DNA from: Spirochaetota bacterium
Lineage (GTDB): Bacteria; Spirochaetota; Brachyspiria; Brachyspirales; JACRPF01
Length of the DNA stretch: 64,000 nucleotides
Direction: 5' to 3'
NCBI GenBank assembly: GCA_016214035.1
Contig: JACRPF010000016.1
Span: 1 to 64,000 of the forward strand
This document shows, piece after piece, positions 1 through 13,500 of this stretch. The translations under genes were made by a program, and so were the position numbers. Every line of letters begins with the position of its first letter. Position 1 is the first letter of the stretch. A model generated the notes under the pieces. The model had not been told where the DNA came from, did no database searches, and worked only from the letters and a program-made list of their open reading frames with translations.

Positions 1-1585
1 GTGGCATTCGTGCTGACGTAGACGCCGGTAATCTGACCGGACAGATTGCTTCCATAACCCTGCCCAGTTACTGTCGGGTTCGTTATCCAGGTGATAGGTG
101 CCGGGTTCGTGATACCGACAAACGGCGTGCTTCCGTTCGTCACATAGTTCGTGAAGTTGTTCGTGTATGTGAGGCCGACACCGTTCGATGCGATGACCGA
201 CAGCGGCAGCATGCCGTTCGGGAACACCAGCGCGTTCAGCGTAAACTCAAACGCCGGGCTTGTATTCGTCCAGGCGTAGAACGCACCGTTCGTATACAGC
301 ATCACCGCCGTCACGCCGCTCACGTTCTCGTAGTTCGTACCGCGATAAACGACAGTATTGCTTATCACGCTTCCATTGATGTAGTTCGTCACCGCTGCAT
401 ACGGAGCGCTGTTGTCGATGAGGTTCGTCTGATAGAAATAGTTCGTTTTGTTATTCGACGATACCGCGATGAACTCGAATGCGTTCGTACCGTCAAGCAA
501 CGAGACTGTGTTCACATTCGTCGTGAAGCTTGTGCCGTTCGTAACTAAGGCGAATGTGCCTGCGTTCGTCCGGAAGTAGACCGCAGGAGGATCGAGTATT
601 CCCGCCACATTCGTAGCATAGCCCATGAATGTCATCGTGCCGCGGTTCGTCGTGTACTGCGCGATGTTCGTCTGCGCTATAATTGGCGCCAGATTGTTAA
701 CGATGAACATCGTACTTGCCGAATTCGTGCCGATTCCAGCAACGTTCGTCGAAGTCACATACGCATAGTATGCGCCGTCAGTAACGCCGGTTGTGTTCCA
801 GTTGTTCGTGAACTCGGTACCGTTCAGGAGACCCGCTATGTTCGTCACCATGCCGCCGGCGTTCGTGATGACAACTCTCGTTACGGCAATACCGGACTGT
901 GCGTCAATATTCGTGCCGCGTATCGTGTATGTGCCGCCGATTATCTGACCGGCGGTAATGTTTGTAAATCCAACGAGCGGCGCACTTAGGTCTACATAGT
1001 TCGTCTGATAATTCGTTGCCACAAAGCCGTATTCATTGCTCGCCACCGCGTAGAATACGTTCGTTATCGGGAAGCCGGTAACCGTGACGTTCGTCGTCCA
1101 GTTCGTCGTTGTGCCGCCGGCAAGTGCGTATGCAGTCGTGGCATTCGTGCTGAAGTAGACGCCGGTAATCTGACCAAAGTCATTGCTCGCCCAGCCCTGG
1201 ATCTGCACCGTGCTGTTCGTGATCCATGCCCCTGACGGCGGATTCGTTATTGCAGCCGTCACCGTTACCGCGCCGCGCTGCGCATTCGTCGATGCGCTGA
1301 ACCAGCTCTCATTCATATACGGTGCGGCAGCATCATAGGCGGTCACAAAGTAGTAATAGGTGTTACCGAACGACACCGATGCATCGGTGAACGATGTCGC
1401 TCCGGCACCGGTAATATTCGTATAATATGCGCTGAAATTCGTCCAGGCATCTGCATTGACCGACCGGTAGACACGATAACCCGCGGTATCTCCGCCGGTA
1501 TTATTCCAGTAAATGGCGACATTGGATACGCTGTTCGAAACTCCATTGAACGCCGGGACTGCGGGTGCTGTTGTGTCCGCCTGCG
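1..1585 (-). repeat. FN3-like module and Ig-like repeat array, running off the window
   Basis: An FN3-like domain (about 1290-1585) precedes several Ig-like repeats. Their recurring parts are ITNP...W-I/V-T-N, GQITGVYxSTNAT and a closing NxFYAVASN-type strand. The DNA at 1-40 nearly repeats 1138-1177, which shows the periodic unit. The array is still in progress at position 1, so more repeats and the real C-terminus lie to the left. Confidence 0.7.
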
Positions 1586-4500
1586 CTGTGCCTATGTAAC
1601 CCAGACGATACGGCGCAACTATATTCGTATCGTTCGTACCTATTCCGCCGGACACCGCAGGATAATGAATGCTGCCCCACCAGTTATTCGACACGGCATT
1701 CCCTGCCGCATACACGGCATTCACGGTATTTGAGAATATATCATTCATGCCGACGGTATTCTGACTGGAGGCATTGGTAAAAATGACGCCTGTATCGTTC
1801 GATGTTATCACATTCAGACGCATCACTACATTCGACGAATAATCTATTCTTGTACCGGCGCCGTTCGACGAAATCGTGTTCGACAGCATCGTTACGGCGT
1901 ATGCGTTCGTCAGACTCACCGCCTCAAATTCATTATGTCCAATCGCATTATTCATGAATATACTGTTGCTTACGGTGACCGCCGCTATGCCATTCGATCC
2001 ATAATCAATACTGTTGTATCCCACGGTCACATCACCGCAATTATTGATGCTTATAGCGTTTGTATTGCTGATGAAGGTATTGCTGACGATACGCACATTC
2101 GACAGACTGTTGATCTCCCATCCGGTGCGGTTATTTATGAACAGATTGCTGTATATCTGCCCTCCGCCCTCGAACGACCACATCGACACTGCGGTGTAAT
2201 TTGATTCAAACCGGTTGTATGTCACACTCCAGTTGGTATTCGTAATGTCAGACACACTTAACGACCCATATAGCTGATTCGACACGATCCGCGCCGTCGT
2301 CAAACCGGAAAGGCCTATCGCCTGCATACTGTTATTATTGATATAATTCCCGACGAGGACAGGTGACGCGTCATTTATCTTGATCCCGAAATTCATACCC
2401 CAGCCGACACGATTGCTCATCACGGTGCCCACCGCGCCGTTCCCATACATGATATGTCCGTTACCGCCCATGCCCGAATTGGATATCGTCATGCCGTAGA
2501 TATTCACCGTGCTCGCATTCGTCACTTTGATGACGAACATCGAACCGCCGCCGTTGATTGCCGCAGCGCTGTTGTTGCCGTTCGTATACCACGGCCAGCT
2601 CATGATGGTGATATCCCGGCCTATCTCGATGCTGCTCGCGTTGTACGTGCCTGCGAACACCGCGATGGTATGTCCGTTGCTTGCCGCAATGATCGCTGAA
2701 CCGATGGTCATATAGACCGCGCCGGTATTCGTGTTCGACGCCGCTACGGAGCCGCTGTATGAAGACTCGCGGTAACCCGCATCAGGAGCATAGCCGCTGT
2801 ACGTGGCCGCGTATGGAGTGACGATAGTCCCCGCATCAACCGCTCCGCTCGATGCGTTGGTGATAACATATCCGGCAGCCGGATCTAGCTGCGGATCGAG
2901 CGTCCCCGAGGACGGGCTCAATGAGACGTTCGCCGCCCCCCATGAGTTGGCATTGTAAACATTGTAGTGATGTCGCGTGCCATCCCAGTTATCATCGTTC
3001 AGTCCGTACTGATTGTTGGCGTAGAAGATATTGTTCGTCGTGTACACTGTCGCGCCGTTGGCGATATACAGCCCGTGCCATGTGTTTCCGGCAATGGTAT
3101 TATTGACAGCAGTAACGTTCTTGGCGTCCCACGCCGCGGTTATCCCGTAGAACGATGCCCCGGCAATCAGGTTGCGTGCGACAACACCGTCGGCGGTGCG
3201 CGCAAGATTGATATTATTGCCCTGATTCGAGCGGATTTCGTTTGAGACTATGACAACGCCGTTTGTCGCCGCTACGTAAATACCGTTCCCGGTGTTGTAT
3301 GATATGACGTTGCTGTCGATGCGGTTATTGCTGTAATCGCTGATAAGCATTATACCATCGTAATTCGACTGAACATTATTGCCGTAACTGACCGAGTTAA
3401 CAACATTTGTCATCAGGATGCCGCGCGCGTTCGAAATAACGGTATTGTTCGAAGCCCCGACCTCGGCCGCGAACGGGCCGATGCATATGCCGTTGGTAAT
3501 TGCACCGGTTACGCTATTATATGAGAACACGAGATTGCTCACGTTCACGCACATGATGCCATTATCCGCGCTGCCGGTGATCGCATTCGACACCGCGTTG
3601 ATCGATGCCGCATTGGTGATGAAAAGCCCCTGATCAAAACCAATTATCTCATTGCTGATAACGCGGTTATAGAAATAGGTATCGGCCACGGCCAATCCTA
3701 TATCGCCCATACCCGACAAACGGTTGTTCATCACCACATTGCTGACAGCCTGCTGAAAGACATACAGGGCGCCTGATTTTGTGCCGCCTGTCCCGCGAAG
3801 TATGCCGGCTACCGTGTTGTTCGAAACACCGCAGTTCGTGGTGTACGCGAGCACGATGCCGCCGTTGTTGGTCGCATCGAGATTATTACTGAACACATTG
3901 TTGCCGTGCACAGCACTGCCGGCGGAGGCATAGAGCAGAATACCGTAATTCGTGAGCAGATAATTCGAGTTGAACGCGACGGTGCTGTTATCGCACCCGA
4001 AGAAAAGGCTGATGCCGTTGGATGCCCGGGTCACCGTATTACTGACGGCGTATACATTCGTCGAGAAATAGAACGAAACGCCGCCGTTATTGCTTACGAT
4101 GCTGTTGCCGGCAAAATAGGTGTTCGGCGAATACGACGCCTCGAACGCATTGCCGCCGCTGCCGGTGATATGATTGCTTACTACCCATCCGCGGCTGACG
4201 TTCGAGGTGAAATGAATGCCTCGTGCCATGCTGGAATATATCCTGTTGCCGACGAGGTAATTGCTCGCCGCACTGCTCATCACCACGCCGTTCGACGCTC
4301 CGGTTATCGTATTATCAACAAGCCCATTATTGCCGGACTGCTCACCGATAGCGACACCAACCTCTGCGCCGGTCAGTGCGTTATTCGATATATACTGTCC
4401 GTTATTGTTCGAATTCAAATATATGTTTGCAAAACGTGAGCCGGCAATGCTGTTGCTGAAGATCGCATTCGACGCATTATCGGCGGACAGCCAGATGCCG

Positions 4501-7500
4501 TGCAGTCCGCTTCCCGTGATGCTGTTATTGTACACCAGGTTGGCATCTGCATTGGATAAAAAGAAAACACCGGATATGGCGTTACTCGTCATTGTGTTGG
4601 CAGAAATATAATTCTGCACAGCCCCCGGATATACCGCAACACCGTATGCCTGATTCGTTCCGGTGAACACATTACGCATTATATAATTATTCGTCGCACC
4701 GAAGACCAACATCCCGTTCACATTTGCCGTTATCGTGTTGTCAACGATGGAATTACTGAGCGCCGCCGCCCACAGATGAATCGCCGTTGCATTGTTGCTG
4801 CTCAGATTATTGTTCGACACCATCGTAAAGCGCGCGTTATTAAGATAGATGACCGCGTTGCTGTTCCCGCTGAAGTCATTATCACGCACCGAATGCCCGA
4901 GCCCGGTGATGTAGCAGGCGCTTGCGGTATTCCCGACGAACGAATTGCTCAGCACGGAGCTCAGCGACGCATAGGTAAAATACAGCGCATTGATATTGCT
5001 GATGAAGTTGTTGTTCACGATGAAGTTCGATTGCGAATTGATATCGCACAGCAGTGCCGCCGTCGTATTGGTGTTCGTGGTATTCGCGAAGGTAAAGCCC
5101 TCGATCCGGACATTCATGCTGTTCGAAATATGCAGCATATGATTTGTAGATTGATCACCGGCGAACACAGCGGCGGAACGGTTATTATTGGTCAGCCATA
5201 CCGCCGATACAACAGCAAGATTCGTCTTGCCGAAGATCCGTACCGCGGCGGTATTCGTCCCCGCATATACGGCCACGGTCTGTCCGTTCGTCGCGGCATC
5301 CACCGCTGACTGAATACTTACATACTGCATACCGGTATTCGTGTTCGATGCCGCAAAGTTCGCGATAATACCGATCGACGGATTCGCGAAATTCGTCGGA
5401 TAGGTGACGTTCGCCGGATCACCGGTGAGTGCACGCGCATTCCACATATAGGAGATGTTCGTAACGCCGGAAAGCATCGAAATATCGTAGAACGTGTTCG
5501 TGAACGAATTGGATGGCGTCGGCCAGAACACATTCGACTGTGTGGCGAATGTGGTGAACGAGAACGTAACGCCGTTCGAATAATTGACCGCTCCGCCGTT
5601 CGTATAAACAATCAATGTCCCATAATAGGAGCTGTTCGTCATGATGTTCAGGAATATACCGTTCGTAAGCCCCGCCGGATCACCGGCGATATCGCCTTCC
5701 GCGTCCGCATACACGATTGACAATGTAAAATTACTGTCCCACGGCGTCTGCACCGAAATATTCGACAACCCGTTCGTCACCGGCGCTATCGCCTGCGCGT
5801 TTGTCAGAACCGGCGGATTGCCGAGTGGCGTTCCATTTGCCGATGCGCTGAACCAGCTTTCATTGGCATATGGCGCCGCAGTATCGTAAGCCGTGACGAA
5901 ATAGTGGTACATCGTACCGTAGGAAACCGCCGTATCGGTGAATGTTGTCGAGGCTGCACCGCTAAGATTTGTGTAATATGACGAGAAGTTGGTCCACGTA
6001 TTGTTCGTCGCCGAGCGGTAGATATAATAACCGGCTGTGTCACCGCCGATGTTATTCCATGTCACCATCACCGATGAAGCGGCATTCGACACGGCGGTAA
6101 ATGCCGGAATCGCCGGGGACATAGTATCAGCCTGCGTAATACCGACCATGCCGAGACGATACGGAATATATGCATTCGTATTCGTGCCGAATATGCCGGC
6201 GGCTACCGCCGTGAGATTCATCGTACCGAAATAATTGGTGAAGAACAGGTTTTCCGTTCCATTCGCAACTATATTCGTTGTCTGTGAGAGGAAGTTGTTC
6301 TGCTCAAAGGAATTGCTTATCGATGCGTTTGTCACCAGCACACCGACAACGCAATTTGATATCGTGTTGAGCTTGAATGTATTGTTGGTAGCCCCTTCAA
6401 GCCGTATGCCGGATGAAACCGTTCCATCGATCATATTGCTTGTAACACTGTTGCGTATAACTCCGTTGGACAACACGATACCATTGGTGCTGCCCGTCAC
6501 CGAATTGTACGATATAACGTTGCTCACTGCCGAAGCGCCATAGAGCAATACGCCGATGCGTATATTCGACACGACAGCATTATTGAACACCGTATTGTTT
6601 GTTGCGCTGGAAATGCGAATACCTACATTATTGCGTTCAACCAGATTACTGATTACGGTATTACTGATCGCAAGTCCGGAGATGAATATACCCTCGTTCT
6701 GCCCCGGGCCATAAACGTAATTTGAAGCAATCGTGTTCAACCGTGTTCCGGTGCCGGTTTCAAGACCGATACCAACCGTCGTATTGGAATACACCGTATT
6801 GTATTCAATCGTATTATTCGTGGCATTGATCACATACATGCCGTAACCGGAATTGTTATTCATGATGTTGCCGCTGATGCGGTTCCATGACGATGTGTTG
6901 CAATATACCCCGTATTGATTGCTCCAAATAAGGTTTGATATGATGTCATTACTCATATCGCTGCCGGAATTGATCTGTACGCCTGCACCGCTGCCGTTGG
7001 AACTTATTTCATTATTAAAAATACGATTGCTCCGCGCACCGCCATACGCAAAAATACCGCCAAGCCAGTTTCCCGTTATCTTGTTTGATATGATTGTCGA
7101 ATAATCACCGCCGTTGATGTCAACGCCGCGGCTTTCAATCGTTTTCTCTACGTCGTTCGATGCGATATACGTATATGCCGCTGTCGACGGCAAACTGATA
7201 CCATATGTCCGATTGGAATAGATACGGTTCTGAACGAAAGCATTACTGACACTATTGCCGGCTGCGACAATGCCGTACTGTCCGCCCTGAATGGTGAATC
7301 CGGCTATCGTAACCGCAGTGGAATTATTAACAACCACATTGGTTCCATTATTTGTATTGCGCACATCGATTACCGCCGATCCGCGATTGCTGCTTGTCAA
7401 CCAGGCCCACGACATGACAACAATGTTCGTTTTGCTTACAATCGAAAGCGGCGCTGTATTCGTGCCGTCAAACATAACAACGGTCTGTCCGTTCGTAGCG

Positions 7501-10500
7501 GCGTTTACCGCAGCCTGCAGCGACGAATAGGGAATACCGGTGTTTGTGTTCGAAGCAACGGTTGATAGAACATATCCGGATTCAACCCAGCCGATATCCG
7601 GCCCGAAACCCTGGAAACCGGCGGTCCACGGTGATACAATTGTACCGGCATCGACCAGCGGTGAAGCGCTGTTGGTTATCGTGAAGTTTGTTAATTCAAC
7701 AAGCGGATTTTTGCCGTACAGGTTACCGGCGCCGAAGTATCCGGTGCCGTTCGTATCGCGGCCGCCGTCATTGGTGAAACAATTGAAATCGTTCGTCGTT
7801 CCGGCGGAAGAAACGCTCCTGATGCCGCAGTACGGCGCCCCTAAAAAGCCGTTGGATATGATCAGATTATTGAGCGCGAATCCCGTGCAGCCGGTGTTCC
7901 AGAAAATACCGTCATACCGGTTGCTGAATATGGTATTATTGACGATATGGACGTTCGTCGATGCGTAGATATAGATTCCGTATACGGAATTCACGCGCGA
8001 CATGTTCCGGGCCACGATGACGTTCGACGTACTGCCTACCAGTATGCCGTAGACGTTCGATTCACTGCTGTTGCTGATGATGATATTCGACAGCGAATTA
8101 TTCATGCAGTAAATACCGGCGTTCGCGTTCGAGCTCACCGTATTGCCGACGATGGTGTTCGTCGACCCCGAGTTCATCGATATGCCGTCATAAAACCTGC
8201 TGACCGTATTGAAAGCGATTGAATTGTTGTGCGGGTCATTCGTGCAGATGATACCGGAGCTTAAGCTGAAACCCGTCAGTCTGTTTGATACGATCTGGTT
8301 ATACGCCGTCGTGCTGTTGCTCAGGAGTATCGCGGGCCCGATATTCGAATACATCGTATTGTCAACGACAAGATTGCTCGCCGCGCCGTTCGCGATGCAC
8401 ATTCCCTGCACGGTATTGGTGTATATCGTGTTGCCGCGAACCGTGTTACTCATCGCCGCACCGGTGATATATACGCCCATCGTCTGCGACGGTCCGTTAA
8501 TAATATTCGACGCAACATTATTGTACGCGGCATTCGCCGTACCGATATACACGCCCGCTGTAGCGTTCGAACAGATCCGGTTATTGATCACCGTATTGCT
8601 GATGCTCGTGTTGGACATTATCACGCCGTACTGCGTTGCCGATCGCACTGTGAAACCCTCGATTCGGCAGTTCACCGCGCCGTTAAGATTCCATCCATAT
8701 GTATTGCCGGAAACATTCATATCCACGGCAGCGCGATCAGTATTCGTAATCCACGGCCAGGAGATGATGCTCACATTCGTTTTTGCCACCGTGATCTGCT
8801 GCGTGTACATGCCGGCGAAGACGACTACCGTCTCCCCTGCCGCCGCCGCGTTGACCGCGGATTGAATCGTCAGATAATTGCTGCCCGTATTCGTGTTCGA
8901 AGCCGCATAGTTCGGAGTGATGACAATCTGCGGATTGAATTTCGTTGGATACGATATGTTCGCTGGATCTCCGGTAAGCGCGCGGGCATTCCACATATAT
9001 GTTATATTCGTCACGCCCGGCAGTAGCGATATCGCATAGAACGTATTGGTGAACGCATTCGACGGTGTCGGCCAGAACGCGTTCGACTGCGTTGCAAACG
9101 TAGAGAACGAGAACGTAACGCCGTTCGTATAGTTTACCGCGCCGCCGTTCGTGTAAACGATCAATGTCCCATAATAGGAGCTGTTCGTCATGATGTTCAG
9201 GAATATACCGTTCGTGAGCCCTGCCGGATCGCCCGCGACATCGCCTTCCGCATCCGCATACACTATCGACAGCGTGAAGTTGCTGTTCCACGGCGTTACT
9301 ACCGAGATATTCGATGTACCGTTCGTCACCGGCGCTATAGCCAGTGCGTTCGACAGAACCGGAGTATTGTCGCGCGTCATACACGTAATCCAGGTGTTCG
9401 ACTGACCGTTATCAAGGTCATCATACGCATATAATCTGAAATAATTTGTGACATATCCGGCAAGGTTCGATATAACGATATTCGTCGCCGTCCCGGTGTT
9501 CGTCACCGTAAACGGTCCGCTGTTCGTGTTCGTAGTGTATTCAACCGTATAATTTGTCGCATCTGCTGAAACAGAATTCGTCCACCAGAGCGAAACAGCA
9601 TGATACAGACCGGTATTCGTCACATCAAATACAGCAGGCAGGGCAGGTGGAACGATATCGATCCAGATATGCCCCTTGAAATTCGTCGGATAATCTATGC
9701 CGTTGGTATTTCCGCTCACCGCGCTCGCCCACCAGGTGTAGGTGATGTTCGTACCCACCTGTTTGGTAAGTTCATAGAGGCTGTTCGTAAACAGGTTCGC
9801 GGACATATCATACATGATATTCGACTGGGTTACGGCGGTGGTGAATGTGAATGTATAGCCGTTCGTATAGTCCGGCACGCCTCCGTTTGTCAGCGCATAC
9901 GGATTTCCATAGAACTGTCCGTTCGTGAACAGATTGATATATATCACATTCGATGCGCCCATCGGCGCATAGCCGGGGATGTCTCCTTCCGCATCAGAAT
10001 AGACAACCGTGAAGGTCAGCGAATTGGTCCTGCCAAGACGTACGCTTGCGTTTGATTGTCCGAACGTCTGATATGCGCTTGCCGTGATGTTGCTCAACAC
10101 CGGCAATGCGTCACCGGCTGTGCAGGCATACCATGCATAATTCGTAGCATTGCTGTAACCGTCGACTGCATGCAGGCGCACATAATAGAGCGCGTATCCG
10201 ATGAGATTTGAAAGCGTCGTGTTCGTGGCCGTTCCGACATTCGTGAAGACCGTACCGCTGTTCGTATTCGTGCCGTACTCAAGGACAAAGCGGTTCACAT
10301 CCACTGATGAACTGTTCGTCCAGAATACGTTCAGTGTATGATATGCCCCCGTATTGGTAACCGTAAAGAACGCCGGTTCGCCTGGCGGTGTATAATCAAT
10401 CGTGATAACCGGATTGATGTTCGTCAGATATTTCACCTGCGTCGCATCGCCGCTTACCGCATACGCCCACCAGCTGTATGAAATGTTCGTCACACCCGGG

Positions 10501-13500
10501 CGCATCGCCACATCGAGCAGACTGTTCGTCTCCGCTATACCACCGACGTTCGTGTAGAACGGATGCTGCTGAGTCGCGAAGGTGGTGAACGTGAACGTAT
10601 AACCGTTCGTAAAATCATACGGACCGGCATTCGTATACACCGGTATCACGAATCCGCCGCTGAAATTCGTCATGACATTGATGGCAATCCAGTTCGTCAG
10701 CCAGCCGCCGATACCGGGCGCGTCACCTTCCGCGTCGGCATACACCACCGACAGCGTAAAGCTGTTCGTGGGACCGAGACTTACGCTCAGATTGTTCGAC
10801 CCGTTCGTCACCGGCGCGAATGCCAGCGCATTCGACAGTACCGGCGGGCCGCCAAGCGGTGAACCGTTCGTCGAAACACTGAACCAGCTTTCATTGATGT
10901 ACGGCGCCGCGGTGTCGTACGCGGTCACAAAATAGTAATACGTAGTCCCATAGACAGCCGCCGTATCCGTGAACGACGTCGTCGCTGCGCCCGACAGGTT
11001 CGTGTAATAGCTGTTGAAATTCGTCCACGTATCATTCGATACCGATCGATAGATATGGTAACCCGCCGTATCGCCGCCGGTGTTGTTCCACGTGAGTATC
11101 ACCGAAGCCGCGGTGTTCGACACACCGGAGAACGCCGGTATAGCCGGTGACAGTGTATCGCCCTGCGTTATGCCTACAGCCCCGAGACGGTACGGAACGA
11201 ATACATTCGTAGTCAATCCGCTGTTGGTCGCGAGTACCGCGGTGAGATTCAGGCTGCCGAACCAGTTTGAGGTGAGCATATTCGCCGTGCCACCGGTCAT
11301 CTCGACGCCATACTGCTGACCATTGATATTATTGAGCGCAATAGTATTCGTCACACTATCGAATACCCCGATGCCGCGCGAGGCATTGCTTACGATATCA
11401 TTGCGCGTTACCGTATTGCTGATGATATTCGACATGCAGATACCGTACGATTGCGCCGCACCGAATATCGTGTTCGACGAGATTACGTTGTTGCTGTTCT
11501 TGGCATTCGTCAGATAAATACCGGCGACGGCATTATCCCCGATGCGATTCTGAACGATGACGGCGGCAAAGGCGACATCCTCGAATGAAATACCGTACAT
11601 ATCGTTGCTCATGATATCGTTCGAATAGATGCCGGTATAGCGGGGGCCGTTGAGATGAATGCCGATATCCTGATCCGGCCCGTATATCCGGTTCGATGCT
11701 ATTCTGTTATAGTCTGCTGCAGAATGATGAAGGAATATCGCCTCACTCTGATTTGAAAAACAGTCGTTCCCGGCGATGTTATTGCTTACCGCGGTGCCGT
11801 TTACCAATACGCCGGTGATGTTTTTATAGATGCGGTTCCCGTCGATTCTATTATCATCCCCCGAGGTCACCCGCACACCGTAGGTACTGTTCATTATCGT
11901 GTTCGACTGAAGCGTATTACCGTCGGCATTTTCGTTCGCAATGACGATACCTTCGAATCCCGCGCCGTCGAGCATGTTGTTCACGGCCATAGAATTCTGC
12001 GCGCTGCCGTCGAGGATGATACCGTTGGGCCACATCGCTGTGAACGAGTTCGATATGATGCGGGTGTAATCGCCGTCGAGCACATAGACGCCGCATTTCT
12101 GGTTCGTGCCGAAGAAGGTGTTGCTCGCCACCGTTGTATAGTCGGCGTCATCCGCCCCGACATACACGCCGTAATGTCCGTTGGAAAACATCGTATTGTA
12201 GTTTATGGCATTGGAAACCGACACCCCGTTGATGGCGATACCGTTATTCGTCTGCGCGGATATGGTATTGCCTTCAATAATATTACTGCTGCTGCCCGAT
12301 ACGATTATACCGTCGCTGTTCGATACTACCGTATTGCTGACGATACTGTTGCTGTACGAAACGTTTCCGAAGGTCATACCGTTCGGCTGTCCGTATACGG
12401 TGTTGCCGCGAAACACATTGCTCCACGAAGCATTCACGCCTATACCGCTATCGCCGTTGGAATACATGGTATTCCCGACCGCGGTATTGACGGACGTGAA
12501 ATTATAATAGAGGCCATGCCAACCGGCGTATGCGATCACATTGCTCTCTATCGTCTGACGGCTGCCGTCCGCTAATCCTATACCCACGGTGCCGCCGGTG
12601 ATCGTATTGCCGCGTACTAAGTTGAATACCGACGCCGTTTCTTCGAGCTGAATACCGATATCATTGCCGACAAGCGTATTCGACTGAACTGTGTTGTTCG
12701 AAGAGTATAAGACATAGATCCCGTTGCTGGCGTTGCTGGCCACCGCATTGCCGGATACGGTATTCGCAAACGCACCGTTCGAAAGTACAACGCCGTTACG
12801 CAGGTTCGACGTGATCGTATTGATTACGATGCGGTTGTTCGACGATGCCCCGTCGACGACGATGCCGTCCCCGCCGCCGTATGCGACAGTGTTATTCGAG
12901 ATGATATTGTCACACGCAAGCGGATTATAACTGCGTAATGCATACACCGTATTCGAGAAAAGAGTGTTTGCCGCGAATGTGTTACGCTTGCCGCTGAGAT
13001 TCTCGATAGCGGAATTCATGCCCCGGATATCGTTGCTGAGGATACGGCAGTCGACTATAGAACCGAGGCGCATGCCGTAATTTCCCGTCGGGCGGATACT
13101 GTTCGACACGACTGCGGTATTGCTGGCGGCGCCATCAAGATTGATGGCATGATCAAGATTCGCAATAAACGTATTATTCTCAACCGTTGAATCATTCATC
13201 CCCATTGTCAAAAGACCTATGATTACATTGCTGATCTGATTCCCGCGGATGATTATATTGGTAAGTCCGCCGATATTCGCGTCGATCCCCATCTGAGTGC
13301 CGCTGCCGAAAATACTATTATTGACAACACGCGCCCCGTGGCTTCCCGACAGCAGTCGTATATCGGTGCTGATATTCGAGATCGTCGTGTTCGCGATCAC
13401 GGTACCCGGCGCATTGGAAACCAGAACACCGACCGAGTAATTGTTGACGGCGATATTGCTCAGTGTTATGCCGGAAGAATTCTGAATGTAGAATCCGTTG

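Noticed and set aside
8209-8865. Plus-strand open frame of 218 codons inside the giant gene, with many similar ones (for example 3906-4439, 4776-5309, 31402-31947)
   Set aside because: They are opposite-strand readings of low-complexity repeats, with no ribosome sites, no recognisable domains and no conservation pattern. The minus-strand frame is coherent through all of them.
8737-9384. Minus-strand open frame of 215 codons in another phase
   Set aside because: It is a shadow of the duplicated sandwich module; its translation is rich in Arg, Glu and Tyr without any domain, and the main frame is intact there.
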